A stretch of DNA of 64,000 bases from G965218495 sp965262785 (GTDB lineage: Bacteria > Bacteroidota > Rhodothermia > Rhodothermales > Bin80). The position numbers and the translations under genes were made by a program. This document shows positions 10,332-18,568 of the stretch, piece after piece. The DNA lies in the NCBI GenBank assembly GCA_965262785.1, contig OZ253559.1, positions 3,410,001 through 3,474,000 of the forward strand, given 5' to 3'. Numbering within the stretch: position 1 is the stretch's first letter; each line of letters opens with the position of its first letter. The notes under the pieces are model-generated. The model was not told where the DNA came from. It searched no databases and saw only the letters and a program-made list of their open reading frames with translations.

Positions 10332-11846
10332 ATGACAAAGAAGGCGCTAATCAGCCTTGCCGCAGGACTCGCGTTCCTGTTTCTGATGCTCCTGCTGGTG
10401 CCCGGCGGCGGGCGCCCCACGGACTTTTCGTTGTTCCTGGGACGGTTTCACCCGCTGGTAGTCCACCTGCCAATCGGTATCCTCTTTTTAGGGATACTGT
10501 TGGAACTCCTTTCGCGACGCTGGAGCAAGCTACAGCAGTCGGTTTTGACCCTGCTTTTTGCCGGTGCCTGGGCCGCTATCCTGGCCGCTGTGGTAGGACT
10601 GTACCTTGCGCAGGGAGGGGGATATGACCCGGGTACGCTGGCCTGGCACAAGCGGCTGGGCGTGCTGATAGCGATCGCAGCCAGTGCGGCTTTTGCGTTG
10701 AAGTCGTGGCCTGATGTCGCCATGCGGCCGTCGACCATTGCCGAAAGCCGCGGATACATTGGTTCTGTCGCGGCCCTGGTGCTCTTTGTGGCGCTCGCGG
10801 GACACCTGGGCGGCCAGCTTACCCACGGCGACGGGTTCCTCACGCGGTACATGCCGAATGGATTGCGATCGATAGCGGGCCTTCCGAAGAAAGAAGACAT
10901 TGGAAAGCTGCAACTTGAGGATCCAGCCAAGACCACCACCTTTGATGCCCTGATTGCACCCGTGCTTCAGGAAAAGTGCGTGAGCTGCCATCGGGAAGAT
11001 CGAGCGCGGGGCGGACTTGCTTTGGACACGCCGGAGTCCCTGTTGGCTGGTGGCGATGACGGCCCTGTCGTCATTGAGGGGCGCGCCGAAGAGAGCGAGC
11101 TGATCCACCGCGTGTGGCTTCCTCTGAACGCCGACGACCACATGCCGCCGGAAGGTAGCCCGCAGCTCACAGTAGCGGAGGCCGAGCTTGTGCGATGGTG
11201 GATTGACGCGGGCGCTTCGCTTGAGGTGATGCTGGCTGATGCGGAGGTGACGCCAGTGGTCCAGACCATCCTGGACGGGTATGGTCTGGATGAGATCAAG
11301 ACCGGCATCTTCGCTCTCGACACTGCGCAGCCGGATTCCAATGACATCGCTGCGCTTGAGGCATTGGGCGTATCCGTCACGGCCCTCGCCGAAGATGTGC
11401 CCTACCTGCAGGTACGCTGCACGAATCTTGATGCCTGCAATACGGCAGAATTTGCACAGGGGCTTCGCCCGCTTTCACGTAGCGTGGCATGGCTCGACCT
11501 GGGGCGTACTGAAGTGGGTGACGCGATTCTGGATGTAGTCCAGGAGCTTCCGCACCTTACGCGTCTATATTTGCAGCAGACGGCGGTAACGGATGCCGGG
11601 CTTTCAAACCTCGAAGGCTTGGAGTTTTTGGAGTATCTGAATCTTTATGGAACCAGCGTCAGCGATACCGGCCTGGTTGCGCTTGCCGGCCTGCCTTCCC
11701 TCCGCTCGCTGTACCTGTGGCAGACTCAAGTTACCGACGAAGGTGTCGCCAGCCTGCAGGCGGCAGCGCCGAGCCTTTACATCAACACCGGGCTTAGCCT
11801 TGAACCGGTAGTCATGGAAGAAGAGGAATCCGAAGACGCAGAATGA
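10332..11846 (+). CDS. Membrane DUF2231-like / cytochrome c / LRR fusion protein
   Basis: 504 residues from ATG 10332, 4 bp after the previous stop; an in-frame upstream ATG at 10290 lies inside the DUF1501 gene and is rejected. Residues 1-170 hold about five membrane segments and the DUF2231-type sequence FHPLVVHLPIGILFLGILLE. A PSCyt1-type haem motif C216-V-S-C219-H220 follows, then the MPPEG block and WWIDAGAS. The C-terminal 150 residues contain short LRRs (SVAWLDLGRTEVGDA, LTRLYLQQTAVTDAGL, LEYLNLYGTSVSDTGL, LRSLYLWQTQVTDEGV) and an acidic tail. This looks like a membrane anchor and electron-transfer hub for the neighbouring exported cytochrome-like proteins. It overlaps the sulfatase start by 4 bp. 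Confidence 0.88.
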   Translation: MTKKALISLAAGLAFLFLMLLLVPGGGRPTDFSLFLGRFHPLVVHLPIGILFLGILLELLSRRWSKLQQSVLTLLFAGAWAAILAAVVGLYLAQGGGYDPGTLAWHKRLGVLIAIAASAAFALKSWPDVAMRPSTIAESRGYIGSVAALVLFVALAGHLGGQLTHGDGFLTRYMPNGLRSIAGLPKKEDIGKLQLEDPAKTTTFDALIAPVLQEKCVSCHREDRARGGLALDTPESLLAGGDDGPVVIEGRAEESELIHRVWLPLNADDHMPPEGSPQLTVAEAELVRWWIDAGASLEVMLADAEVTPVVQTILDGYGLDEIKTGIFALDTAQPDSNDIAALEALGVSVTALAEDVPYLQVRCTNLDACNTAEFAQGLRPLSRSVAWLDLGRTEVGDAILDVVQELPHLTRLYLQQTAVTDAGLSNLEGLEFLEYLNLYGTSVSDTGLVALAGLPSLRSLYLWQTQVTDEGVASLQAAAPSLYINTGLSLEPVVMEEEESEDAE

Positions 11847-13579
11847 AACTCTGGCCACTACTTCTTTTCGCCGCCCTAAGCTGCGCGGTTCCAGCCCCCG
11901 ACGTAACGGTTGAACAGCCGCCAACGCTCGATCGTCCGAACATCGTATGGATTTCAGCGGAAGACATGGGGCCCCGTTTGGGTGCTTACGGCGACAGGGT
12001 GGCTCAAACGCCCAACCTCGATTTGCTTGCCACCAAGGGCACACGCTATACGCGCGTGTTTACTACTGCCGGGGTATGTTCGCCCAGCCGCGCCGCGATC
12101 ATCACTGGGATGCACCAGGTATCTCTTGGCGCCCAGCACATGCGAACACTGTCGGGAGCACCCTTTGCGCCCGAGCCCACACCTTACTCGGTGGTACCGC
12201 CGCACTATGTAAAAACGTTTTCGGAGTATCTCCGCGCGGCAGGATACTATACCTCGAACAACGGCAAGGAGGACTACCAGTTCGAGACGCCTGTGACGGC
12301 GTGGGATGAGTCCAGCAGAACAGCGCACTGGCGCAATCGCCCAGAGCAAGACCAACCCTTTTTTGCGGTGTTTAATATCATGACTACGCACGAGAGTCGA
12401 GTCTGGCCGGATCCGCAGGCAGCGTTTCGTGCGATGGGCCTGCCGGAGGCCATGGCACATCCTGCACCGGCACCCTTGGTCACCGATCCCGCTGCCGTCA
12501 CGGTGCCTCCGTACTACCCGGACACGCCCGTAGTGCGCCGCGACCTTGCGCAGCAGTACGACAACATCAGCAGGATGGACGCACAGGCCGGCGAAATCTT
12601 GCGGCAACTGGAAGAAGATGACCTGCTCGAGAACACCGTGGTGTTTTTCTGGAGCGACCATGGCGACGGCCTTCCGCGCCACAAGCGTTGGGTGTACGAC
12701 TCCGGCCTTCACGTACCGATGATTATCCACGTGCCGGGGCAGTCCCCTGGCGTAGATGACCAGCTTGTCAGCTTTCTTGATTTGGCTCCCACGGTGCTCT
12801 CGTTGGCAGGCGTAGAGCCGCCTATGCACATGCAGGGTCGTGCGCTGCTGGGAAGGTTCGCGGGCAACAAGGCGGGCCATGACTATGTCTACGCGGCGCG
12901 CGACCGCTTTGACGAGCAGTATGACATGGTGCGCGCGGTGAGGGATACGCGCTTCAAATACATCCGAAACTACCGTCCAGAGAAACCATACGTGCTGTGG
13001 ATGGCATACGCTAACGTGATGCCCACGATGCAGGAGCTTTTTCGGCTGAACCGTGGGGGCGAACTGGATGACGTTCAGCAGCAATGGTTGCGAACGAAGC
13101 GGCCGGTTCACGAGCTCTACGATACCGAGCGGGACCCGTACGAGGTAAACAATCTCGCGTACGATCCGGCGCATAGAGAGACCCTTGCGCGGCTGCAGGA
13201 AGAATTGGACTCGTGGATGACGGCTGTTGGAGATAAGGGGTTTAATTCAGAGCTGGACATGGTAAATACTATGTGGCCTGATGGCATGCAGCCGAGGACC
13301 CAGCCTGTGGCCATCCTTCCACGTGCCACGATGAGCACGGCGCTTGTCCCTTCCGGGCTGGACCCTGCCGCAAGTGGCGGGGTGTTTGACGCGCCTGTAG
13401 AGATAGAGATGTATAGTCCTACGCAGGGGGCGTCTATCACTTACACTACCGGAGATCGATGGCTACTATACCATGAGCCGATTGTGGTAACTGCCACCAC
13501 CACCATCGAGGCCAAAGCAGTCCGCTACGGATATCAGGAGAGTGACGCTGTCGAAGTCACCGTTACGATCGGCTTGTAA
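11843..13579 (+). CDS. Type I sulfatase, exported, with C-terminal CHB_HEX-like domain
   Basis: 578 residues starting in a 4-bp ATGA overlap. The N-terminal hydrophobic segment MKLWPLLLFAALSC indicates export. The arylsulfatase signature C79-S-P-S-R is the site converted to formylglycine, and metal ligands E40-D41 lie in WISAEDMG. The second ligand block is FFWSDHGDGLPRHKRWVYDS, and the NNLAYDP region near the end of the catalytic domain is typical. The last ~60 residues (ASITYTTGDRWLLYHEPIVV) resemble the small chitobiase C-terminal beta domain used as a carbohydrate-associated module. It needs a formylglycine-generating enzyme in trans, not present in this window. It closes the operon and points to sulfated polysaccharide degradation. 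Confidence 0.92.
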   Translation: MKLWPLLLFAALSCAVPAPDVTVEQPPTLDRPNIVWISAEDMGPRLGAYGDRVAQTPNLDLLATKGTRYTRVFTTAGVCSPSRAAIITGMHQVSLGAQHMRTLSGAPFAPEPTPYSVVPPHYVKTFSEYLRAAGYYTSNNGKEDYQFETPVTAWDESSRTAHWRNRPEQDQPFFAVFNIMTTHESRVWPDPQAAFRAMGLPEAMAHPAPAPLVTDPAAVTVPPYYPDTPVVRRDLAQQYDNISRMDAQAGEILRQLEEDDLLENTVVFFWSDHGDGLPRHKRWVYDSGLHVPMIIHVPGQSPGVDDQLVSFLDLAPTVLSLAGVEPPMHMQGRALLGRFAGNKAGHDYVYAARDRFDEQYDMVRAVRDTRFKYIRNYRPEKPYVLWMAYANVMPTMQELFRLNRGGELDDVQQQWLRTKRPVHELYDTERDPYEVNNLAYDPAHRETLARLQEELDSWMTAVGDKGFNSELDMVNTMWPDGMQPRTQPVAILPRATMSTALVPSGLDPAASGGVFDAPVEIEMYSPTQGASITYTTGDRWLLYHEPIVVTATTTIEAKAVRYGYQESDAVEVTVTIGL

Positions 13580-13584
13580 GTGCT

Positions 13585-13607
13585 CCAGTGGTAGCAAACT
13601 GCACTGG
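13585..13607 (+). terminator. Weak hairpin after the sulfatase operon
   Basis: CCAGTG (13585-13590) pairs with CACTGG (13602-13607) across an 11-nt loop, starting 5 bp after the sulfatase stop. There is no T-run, so this is only a possible terminator or mRNA 3' end signal. Confidence 0.3.
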
Positions 13608-13707
13608 CAGGCACTAGGGTTGTAGCATGAATTGGAATTCGCTATCTTCCTGCCGCGATCTCAATTCGGCAATCATTCTTCGAGCAATTCAAACTTTGGA
13701 TAGCGCC

Positions 13708-14256
13708 ATGGCGTAGCTGGCTCTTATTGACCTCGAGACCAATCTCAAGGACGTAGCGGAGCTCATTGAGGCTCATAAAGAATTGACTGGAGGAAAGCGC
13801 GGGAAGCCTCGAGAAGGCAAGGGCGCGGCGGTGGTTCGTTCTGGTGTTGTGCTTCTGCTGGCGGCCGTGGAGGTCTACGTGGAGGCCCTCTTTGAAGAGG
13901 CTGCACCACATATATTCGCGAAGTCGTCGGGTAAGAAACTTGATGTACTCTTCCGTAACACTAGCAAACGGCTGCACAGTGCATCATACGACAATATCGA
14001 GATGCTGTATTTCAATTTGGGTTTGCCGTGGGTGCTGTCGGAAATCAAATGGCAGAAGTTTTCGAACGACTCGGTAAGAAGGGCATTCACAAAACTAGTG
14101 AAGACTCGGCATGATATTGCACACGGCAAGTTCCCTGGCGTTACGCTGCAACAGCTTAAGAAATGGAAGGTAATGGTTGAGAAGTTTGCACCAATTCTTG
14201 AAGCAAGGGTGTCCAATCACATTGCCGATATTAAAGGTGCGCCTCCCGGTTGGTAG
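13708..14256 (+). pseudogene. HEPN-domain protein (RiboL-PSP-HEPN-like), nonsense at codon 3
   Basis: Reading from ATG 13708 gives Met-Ala-TAG and then a long open frame to 14256. The frame encodes ALIDLETNLKDVAELIEAHK, a basic linker, VVLLLAAVEVYVEALFEEAA and, near the end, the HEPN RNase motif TRHDIAHGKF (Rx4H). A related sequence at 27453 has GCA where this copy has TAG, with the same preceding ATG-GC start. This argues that TAG 13714-13716 is a true nonsense mutation. Translation from the TTG at 13783 would still give a 157-residue protein with the HEPN motif, so residual expression is possible. HEPN proteins of this type are usually toxin or defence RNases. It lies next to an IS1634-like element. 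Confidence 0.6.
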
Positions 14257-14553
14257 CATGCGCATAGGATTCGAGTGAATCAATTCTTTCCCCACGCTGG
14301 CAAGGGCTATTTTGGTGTTTCTTTTCAACATCAAATTGGGTACCGACCAGCCAGCATTGGCGTGAATGCTATTCACATCGGGACGTCCCGGTCCCGCCAT
14401 TATCCGTCGTCCAAGGAGCCAATAATTTCTTAACGGAAGTTTGTCACTTTTGCCGAGGGACGAGGTGTTGGCACGGTTCAAATAGGCGACTTTAACTCGA
14501 TTATCATCTAGTACTCATAGGGTTTATAACCGTTATTATTGATGAAGTCTGTT

Positions 14554-16443
14554 GTAGTGCTATTTTAGTGTTATTCATCAATACTTCACACAGGCAACGC
14601 CCCCACCCGCTATATTGGGCGCAGGCCAATACGACTGCGCCGTGTACATCCGCAGGAGAGTCTACAAGCTCAAAGATGCAACGCAACGCACCGGATACGG
14701 ACTGCTCGAATGCCGACGTGTCAATGGCCAGCCCAATCAAAAAACCATCCTGAACCTTGGACAGGACTTTGACATTGCCGAAGCCGACTGGCCCACCGTA
14801 ACCAAGCGGGTTGAGCTGGCACTGCGCGGACAGCGCGCACTACCGCTGGAGGATGAGAAGATCGAATGCGCCGTGGACGAGATCGTGCGCCGGCTGCGTG
14901 AGAAGGACTACGATGTGGACGCCGGACGCGACGACCGCGACGCCATCATTACCGACGCAGTGCATCATCCGGATACACGCACGGTCGGCGGCGAGCGCGT
15001 ATGCCTGCAAGCCTTGGAGCAACTCGGCTTCACGGCGCTGCTACGCGCGCTGGGCATGCGAGAAGATGCTATTCGCATGGCCCTGGTTCTGGTGGTTGGG
15101 CGCATGTTGTCGCCCGGAAGTGAGGCGCATACGTACCAGTGGATGATGAAGGCCTCCGCCATTTTGGAGCTGGTGCAGCTGGAGGCCCCGTGCGCAAGTA
15201 CGCTGTACCGGGTAGGCGATCGGCTGTATGCGCTGCGCGAAGCGCTTATGGACGGACTCTATGGCAATGCGCAGCGGCTGTTGGGCTTTAGTGAGACGCT
15301 CATCTTGTATGATCTGACCAACACATTCTACACGGGTCGCAAGAAAGGCGCGCTCCTGGCGTATGGACGAAGCAAGGAAAAGCGATCGGATTGTCCGTTG
15401 GTGACGTTGGCCTTAATGCTGGACGCGTCCGGCTTTGTGCGTGGCGCAGCCGTCCTTGCTGGCAATGCCAGCGAACCAAAGACGCTTCAACAGGCCATGG
15501 AGCGGCTCAATGGCGCTCGTGCGACCGTCATCATGGACGCGGGCATAGCCACGCGCGCCAATGTGGCGTACTTGCGGTCGAAGGGACTGGATTGGATCTG
15601 TGTGCAGCGCACGCAGGCGCCGCCACCCCCTGAACGCGCGCCGGAGGAGTGCTGGAATACACAAAGCGGGGTCTCCATCAAAGCCTGGCGCCTGGAGCAG
15701 CAAGAGGGAACGCTGCAAGTCTACCTGCATAGCGAGGCACGCAAGGCCACCGGTGATCGCATACTGAACACCAGGCGCGCAAAGTTCGAGGCTGCGCTGA
15801 AAACCCTGCACGAGGGACTCTCCAAGCCCCGCTGCGTCAAGGAATACGACAAGGTGCAACGCAGACTCGGTCGCGAGCTCGAAAGGCATAAGCGCGTCTC
15901 GTACCAGTACAAGATCGATGTCTTGCGCAAAAAGGACAGTACGCACGCGAAGGCGGTCACCTTTACGCACCTGTCTGCGTTTGAGCAGCAGACGCAAGCA
16001 TCGGGCGGCTACATCCTGCATACCAGCCACACGGACTGGTCTGCCTCGCAAATCGCACGCACATACTGGAAGCTTGCAGACATCGAGCGCACGTTTCGTT
16101 CGCTGAAGTCCGAGTTGGGCATGCGTCCCCTATACCACAGCAAGGATGAGCGCATCCGGACACACATCTTCCTCTCGGTACTGGCCTATCAGGCGGTGCA
16201 ACTCATTCGCACGAAGCTGAAGCAGTATGACCTCCACAGCAGCTGGACCACGCTGCAGTTTGAGCTGAACCGGTGGCACCGGATCACGACCGTATTGCCA
16301 ACAGACCGGCGCTCCTGCATTCTGTTGAAGAAGGATGCAGACCAAGGTCCGCTCCAGCGCCAGATCGCCATGATTATGGGCCTCAAGCCTCACAACTACA
16401 CCTACAAGGCGCACACAAAACGACCCTGAAATGGTAGTGCTAT
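14554..16443 (+). mobile_element. IS1634-like insertion sequence (IS4 superfamily)
   Basis: One intact transposase gene fills the element. The 10-bp word GTAGTGCTAT occurs just outside both ends of the gene (14554-14563 and 16434-16443) in direct orientation. An imperfect inverted match also exists: left CTATTTTAGTG against the right-end complement CCATTTCAGGG. The exact termini are therefore uncertain by some bases. The region 14257-14553 to the left has no gene. It carries a palindrome GGGACGTCCC, and GGGCTATTTTGGTG near 14305 resembles the left end of the element, perhaps a trace of an earlier insertion. Confidence 0.65.
14642..16429 (+). CDS. IS1634 family transposase
   Basis: 595 residues from GTG 14642 (VYIRRRVYKLKDATQRTG), chosen because family members begin with this MYIRR-like block; a TTG 27 bp upstream is also in frame. 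DDE catalytic residues are visible: first D about 224 in LYDLTNTFYTGRK, second D about 299 in VIMDAGIA, and E about 482 in LADIERTFRSLKSELGMRP with the IS4-type Y/K spacing. The conserved block YHSKDERIRTHIFLSVLAY follows. The frame is uninterrupted, so the element may be active. Neighbours on both sides are accessory (a HEPN relic and a ubiquitin-like operon). Confidence 0.92.
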   Translation: MYIRRRVYKLKDATQRTGYGLLECRRVNGQPNQKTILNLGQDFDIAEADWPTVTKRVELALRGQRALPLEDEKIECAVDEIVRRLREKDYDVDAGRDDRDAIITDAVHHPDTRTVGGERVCLQALEQLGFTALLRALGMREDAIRMALVLVVGRMLSPGSEAHTYQWMMKASAILELVQLEAPCASTLYRVGDRLYALREALMDGLYGNAQRLLGFSETLILYDLTNTFYTGRKKGALLAYGRSKEKRSDCPLVTLALMLDASGFVRGAAVLAGNASEPKTLQQAMERLNGARATVIMDAGIATRANVAYLRSKGLDWICVQRTQAPPPPERAPEECWNTQSGVSIKAWRLEQQEGTLQVYLHSEARKATGDRILNTRRAKFEAALKTLHEGLSKPRCVKEYDKVQRRLGRELERHKRVSYQYKIDVLRKKDSTHAKAVTFTHLSAFEQQTQASGGYILHTSHTDWSASQIARTYWKLADIERTFRSLKSELGMRPLYHSKDERIRTHIFLSVLAYQAVQLIRTKLKQYDLHSSWTTLQFELNRWHRITTVLPTDRRSCILLKKDADQGPLQRQIAMIMGLKPHNYTYKAHTKRP

Positions 16444-16599
16444 AGAAAAAGACAGTTTTCGTAAGTGACTGTCTGAAGGGTACTTACTGGCTCTTGGAAA
16501 AAATAAAGTGACAAAGTTCCGTTAAGATGGTCGAATTCGTGCCCAGCGATTGGGGTACACTTCAAATTTTCGCCCGGACTTCTAGACCTAACCGACATC

Positions 16600-18204
16600 C
16601 TAGATGTCCAACTGTTCCGCCATCGCGTCCAGTTTCTCGACCACTTCCGGATGTACTTCATCTCTCCGCATCCCTGCCGCAATTCCGTAGTACTCCGCCT
16701 CGCCTACCTGTACTAGGGCCGCATCACATACCTTGTTCAGTACATCTTTTCCCTTTCTTCCCTCGAAATAATCGGAGTCGAACGGCTTCTTGCGGATCGC
16801 CCGCGGAAAGTATTCATCCATGTGGTCATTTGCCCTATCAACCGCCTTGCTGTCACTCCGCACTCTTAGCCACCGTAGGATGGCTTCAGGATGAATCAAG
16901 TAATTCTCGATCTCGTACCGTTCCCACACCAGCAGCCTCATTCCTTCCGGGCGTGAAGTCTCACCAACCCCTTCACCTTTGTCGTTCCTGTCACGCAACT
17001 CCACTCCTCTCAGAGTCGGGACGTTGAGCCGCAGGGCCTCGAAGTGTCGTGCCGGTTTAACGTTATCCTCGGCAGTCGTCCTCCAAAGCGGTTCCTCCAA
17101 GAATCGGTGCAAAGGATGTTCCAGAACCGCTGCCCAAGCCCTCAATATATCCAAGTCTGTTCCCCCTTCCACATACAAGATGCGTTCTACTTGCTTTGCC
17201 AACATTAGGTCGAAGTTGTCCAGCCGCAACGACTCAACCAAGCTCTGCACCTTCGGAATCTTGTACAACTCCTCGGCTAAGATTCGCAGATCCTTAGGCT
17301 GAGCGTTCCTTATTATCTGCTCCGAGTGCGTCGCGATGATCAGTTGCCATCCGTTACGCTTCGCGCGTTCCCTCAAGCCACGGTAAAGTCTCTCCTGCAA
17401 GAAAATATGGAGGTGTGCATCCGGCTCGTCGATCAACATCACCGATCTGTCCCGCTGGAAGATAGCCGCGTATATCAGCACGATCTGCAAAAACCCGGCC
17501 GCCCCGCTACTATAGTCTAAAGACCACGTATCCGGGCCTTCACGGTATCCGGCCTGAATTTCGGCACCCGCGCTTGGCAAAGTCAATTCGTACCCAAACA
17601 GATCTGATACGATTTTTTTGAGCTCTTCCCACTTGCCGGCATCGCCGCTGACACTCAGGAGCAAATTGCGCAGAACCGTCCCTCCCTGCCCTCTTGCGAG
17701 TCTCGCGGAAACCACTTCCGGTCTATGACGCTCCTCGCGCAAGTCTACTCCTGACATCGGCGGAACGTAGACGGGTATCAATGGATCCTGGATATATTGT
17801 TCCAGAACCGATTCCGAAACGTCACGCATTGGCCGCACATGTACACTGTTCCGATCCTTATAGAGAAGTTCGAATCCGAGTGCGTGTCCATCGATGTACA
17901 ATCGAATTGACGCTGGATTTGTCACGTTTCGCGCTGGCCACAAATGATCCCAATCTACCAGCGCCATCGATGAAACTGTCCGCACGTTTAAAAAATCGCT
18001 GCTGGGATAATCTCCATTATCGTCACGGACAAGATCAGGCATGTACTGCGCCCAGTGCGACGCGATCTCTGACCAGAAAGCAATAGCCTGTAGAAGTGTG
18101 GTCTTGCCACAATTGTTGGGCCCTACAATCACCAGATGCTCCGCCAGTGTGCAGTCTAAATCCTTGAAGCGCTTAAGATTCCGAATCACCAGTCGCTCAA
18201 TCAT
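16600..18204 (-). CDS. AAA ATPase with TOPRIM-like C-terminal half (OLD-family-like)
   Basis: 534 residues from ATG 18204, preceded by AAGGAGAA about 5 bases upstream. A longer frame to 18285 is rejected because this start overlaps the upstream stop by 8 bp. MIERLVIRNLKRFKDLDCTL is a typical SMC/OLD-like N terminus. Walker A is G28-PNNCGKT, the signature-like motif is YSSGAAGFLQI, Walker B is MLIDEPDAHLH (about 256-266), and the His switch is ATHSEQ. A TOPRIM-like region starts at ILYVEGGTDLDIL (E346) and continues through LRDRND and ERYEIENYL. OLD proteins are ATP-dependent nucleases used in phage defence. It is the last gene of the ubiquitin-like operon, so it may be the effector or a regulated partner (inference). 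Confidence 0.85.
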   Translation of the reverse strand: MIERLVIRNLKRFKDLDCTLAEHLVIVGPNNCGKTTLLQAIAFWSEIASHWAQYMPDLVRDDNGDYPSSDFLNVRTVSSMALVDWDHLWPARNVTNPASIRLYIDGHALGFELLYKDRNSVHVRPMRDVSESVLEQYIQDPLIPVYVPPMSGVDLREERHRPEVVSARLARGQGGTVLRNLLLSVSGDAGKWEELKKIVSDLFGYELTLPSAGAEIQAGYREGPDTWSLDYSSGAAGFLQIVLIYAAIFQRDRSVMLIDEPDAHLHIFLQERLYRGLRERAKRNGWQLIIATHSEQIIRNAQPKDLRILAEELYKIPKVQSLVESLRLDNFDLMLAKQVERILYVEGGTDLDILRAWAAVLEHPLHRFLEEPLWRTTAEDNVKPARHFEALRLNVPTLRGVELRDRNDKGEGVGETSRPEGMRLLVWERYEIENYLIHPEAILRWLRVRSDSKAVDRANDHMDEYFPRAIRKKPFDSDYFEGRKGKDVLNKVCDAALVQVGEAEYYGIAAGMRRDEVHPEVVEKLDAMAEQLDI

Positions 18205-18568
18205 GCCTGTTCTCCTTCGGTATTCGTAGCGGCGGATCCTGGGCCCAGACGATACATCCTCGCCGAAACCAATAGTGGCAATCACACTGCAATCCAGTTA
18301 CATGCACGGACGGCGTGAGCGATACACGTCCAGTGCTGTGCTCCTTGATACGCCATCTGGGCCTTGCCTCGTGTGCCAAATCGAGATGGACGACCCGTTT
18401 GCATCTACGCCGCAAACAGACAATGGCCGCATAGAATGGATGTTGGCGCCCTCCTATGATGTAGATCGTGTTGTGCTTAGGATCCAATGGTAAATCTTCG
18501 ACCCATTCCGTCCGGTAGGGGTGTAGGCGAGCCCACGCATTCCATAGTAACCTGGGCAACCTAAGCAT
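18197..18568 (-). CDS. DUF6527 / BubE-like small metalloprotein
   Basis: 123 residues from ATG 18568, which overlaps the JAB-E1 stop by 8 bp; the stop overlaps the ATPase start by 8 bp. Motifs match my memory of the DUF6527 family, seen in bacterial ubiquitin-like operons and suspected to be a metallopeptidase. An N-terminal region YIIGGRQHPFYAAIVC leads into C51...C56, then ARPRWRIKEHSTGRVSLTPS, and C95-D-C97-H98-YWFRRGCIVW. Paired Cys/His residues near both ends could bind zinc. The frame also runs upstream to 18751 inside the neighbouring gene, but that extension lacks family resemblance. The placement exactly between E1 and ATPase supports a real, translationally coupled gene. Confidence 0.75.
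   Translation of the reverse strand: MLRLPRLLWNAWARLHPYRTEWVEDLPLDPKHNTIYIIGGRQHPFYAAIVCLRRRCKRVVHLDLAHEARPRWRIKEHSTGRVSLTPSVHVTGLQCDCHYWFRRGCIVWAQDPPLRIPKENRHD

Noticed and set aside
11954..13174. 406-codon minus-strand open frame
   Set aside because: Antisense to the sulfatase, whose motifs are unmistakable; the minus translation has no recognisable domain.
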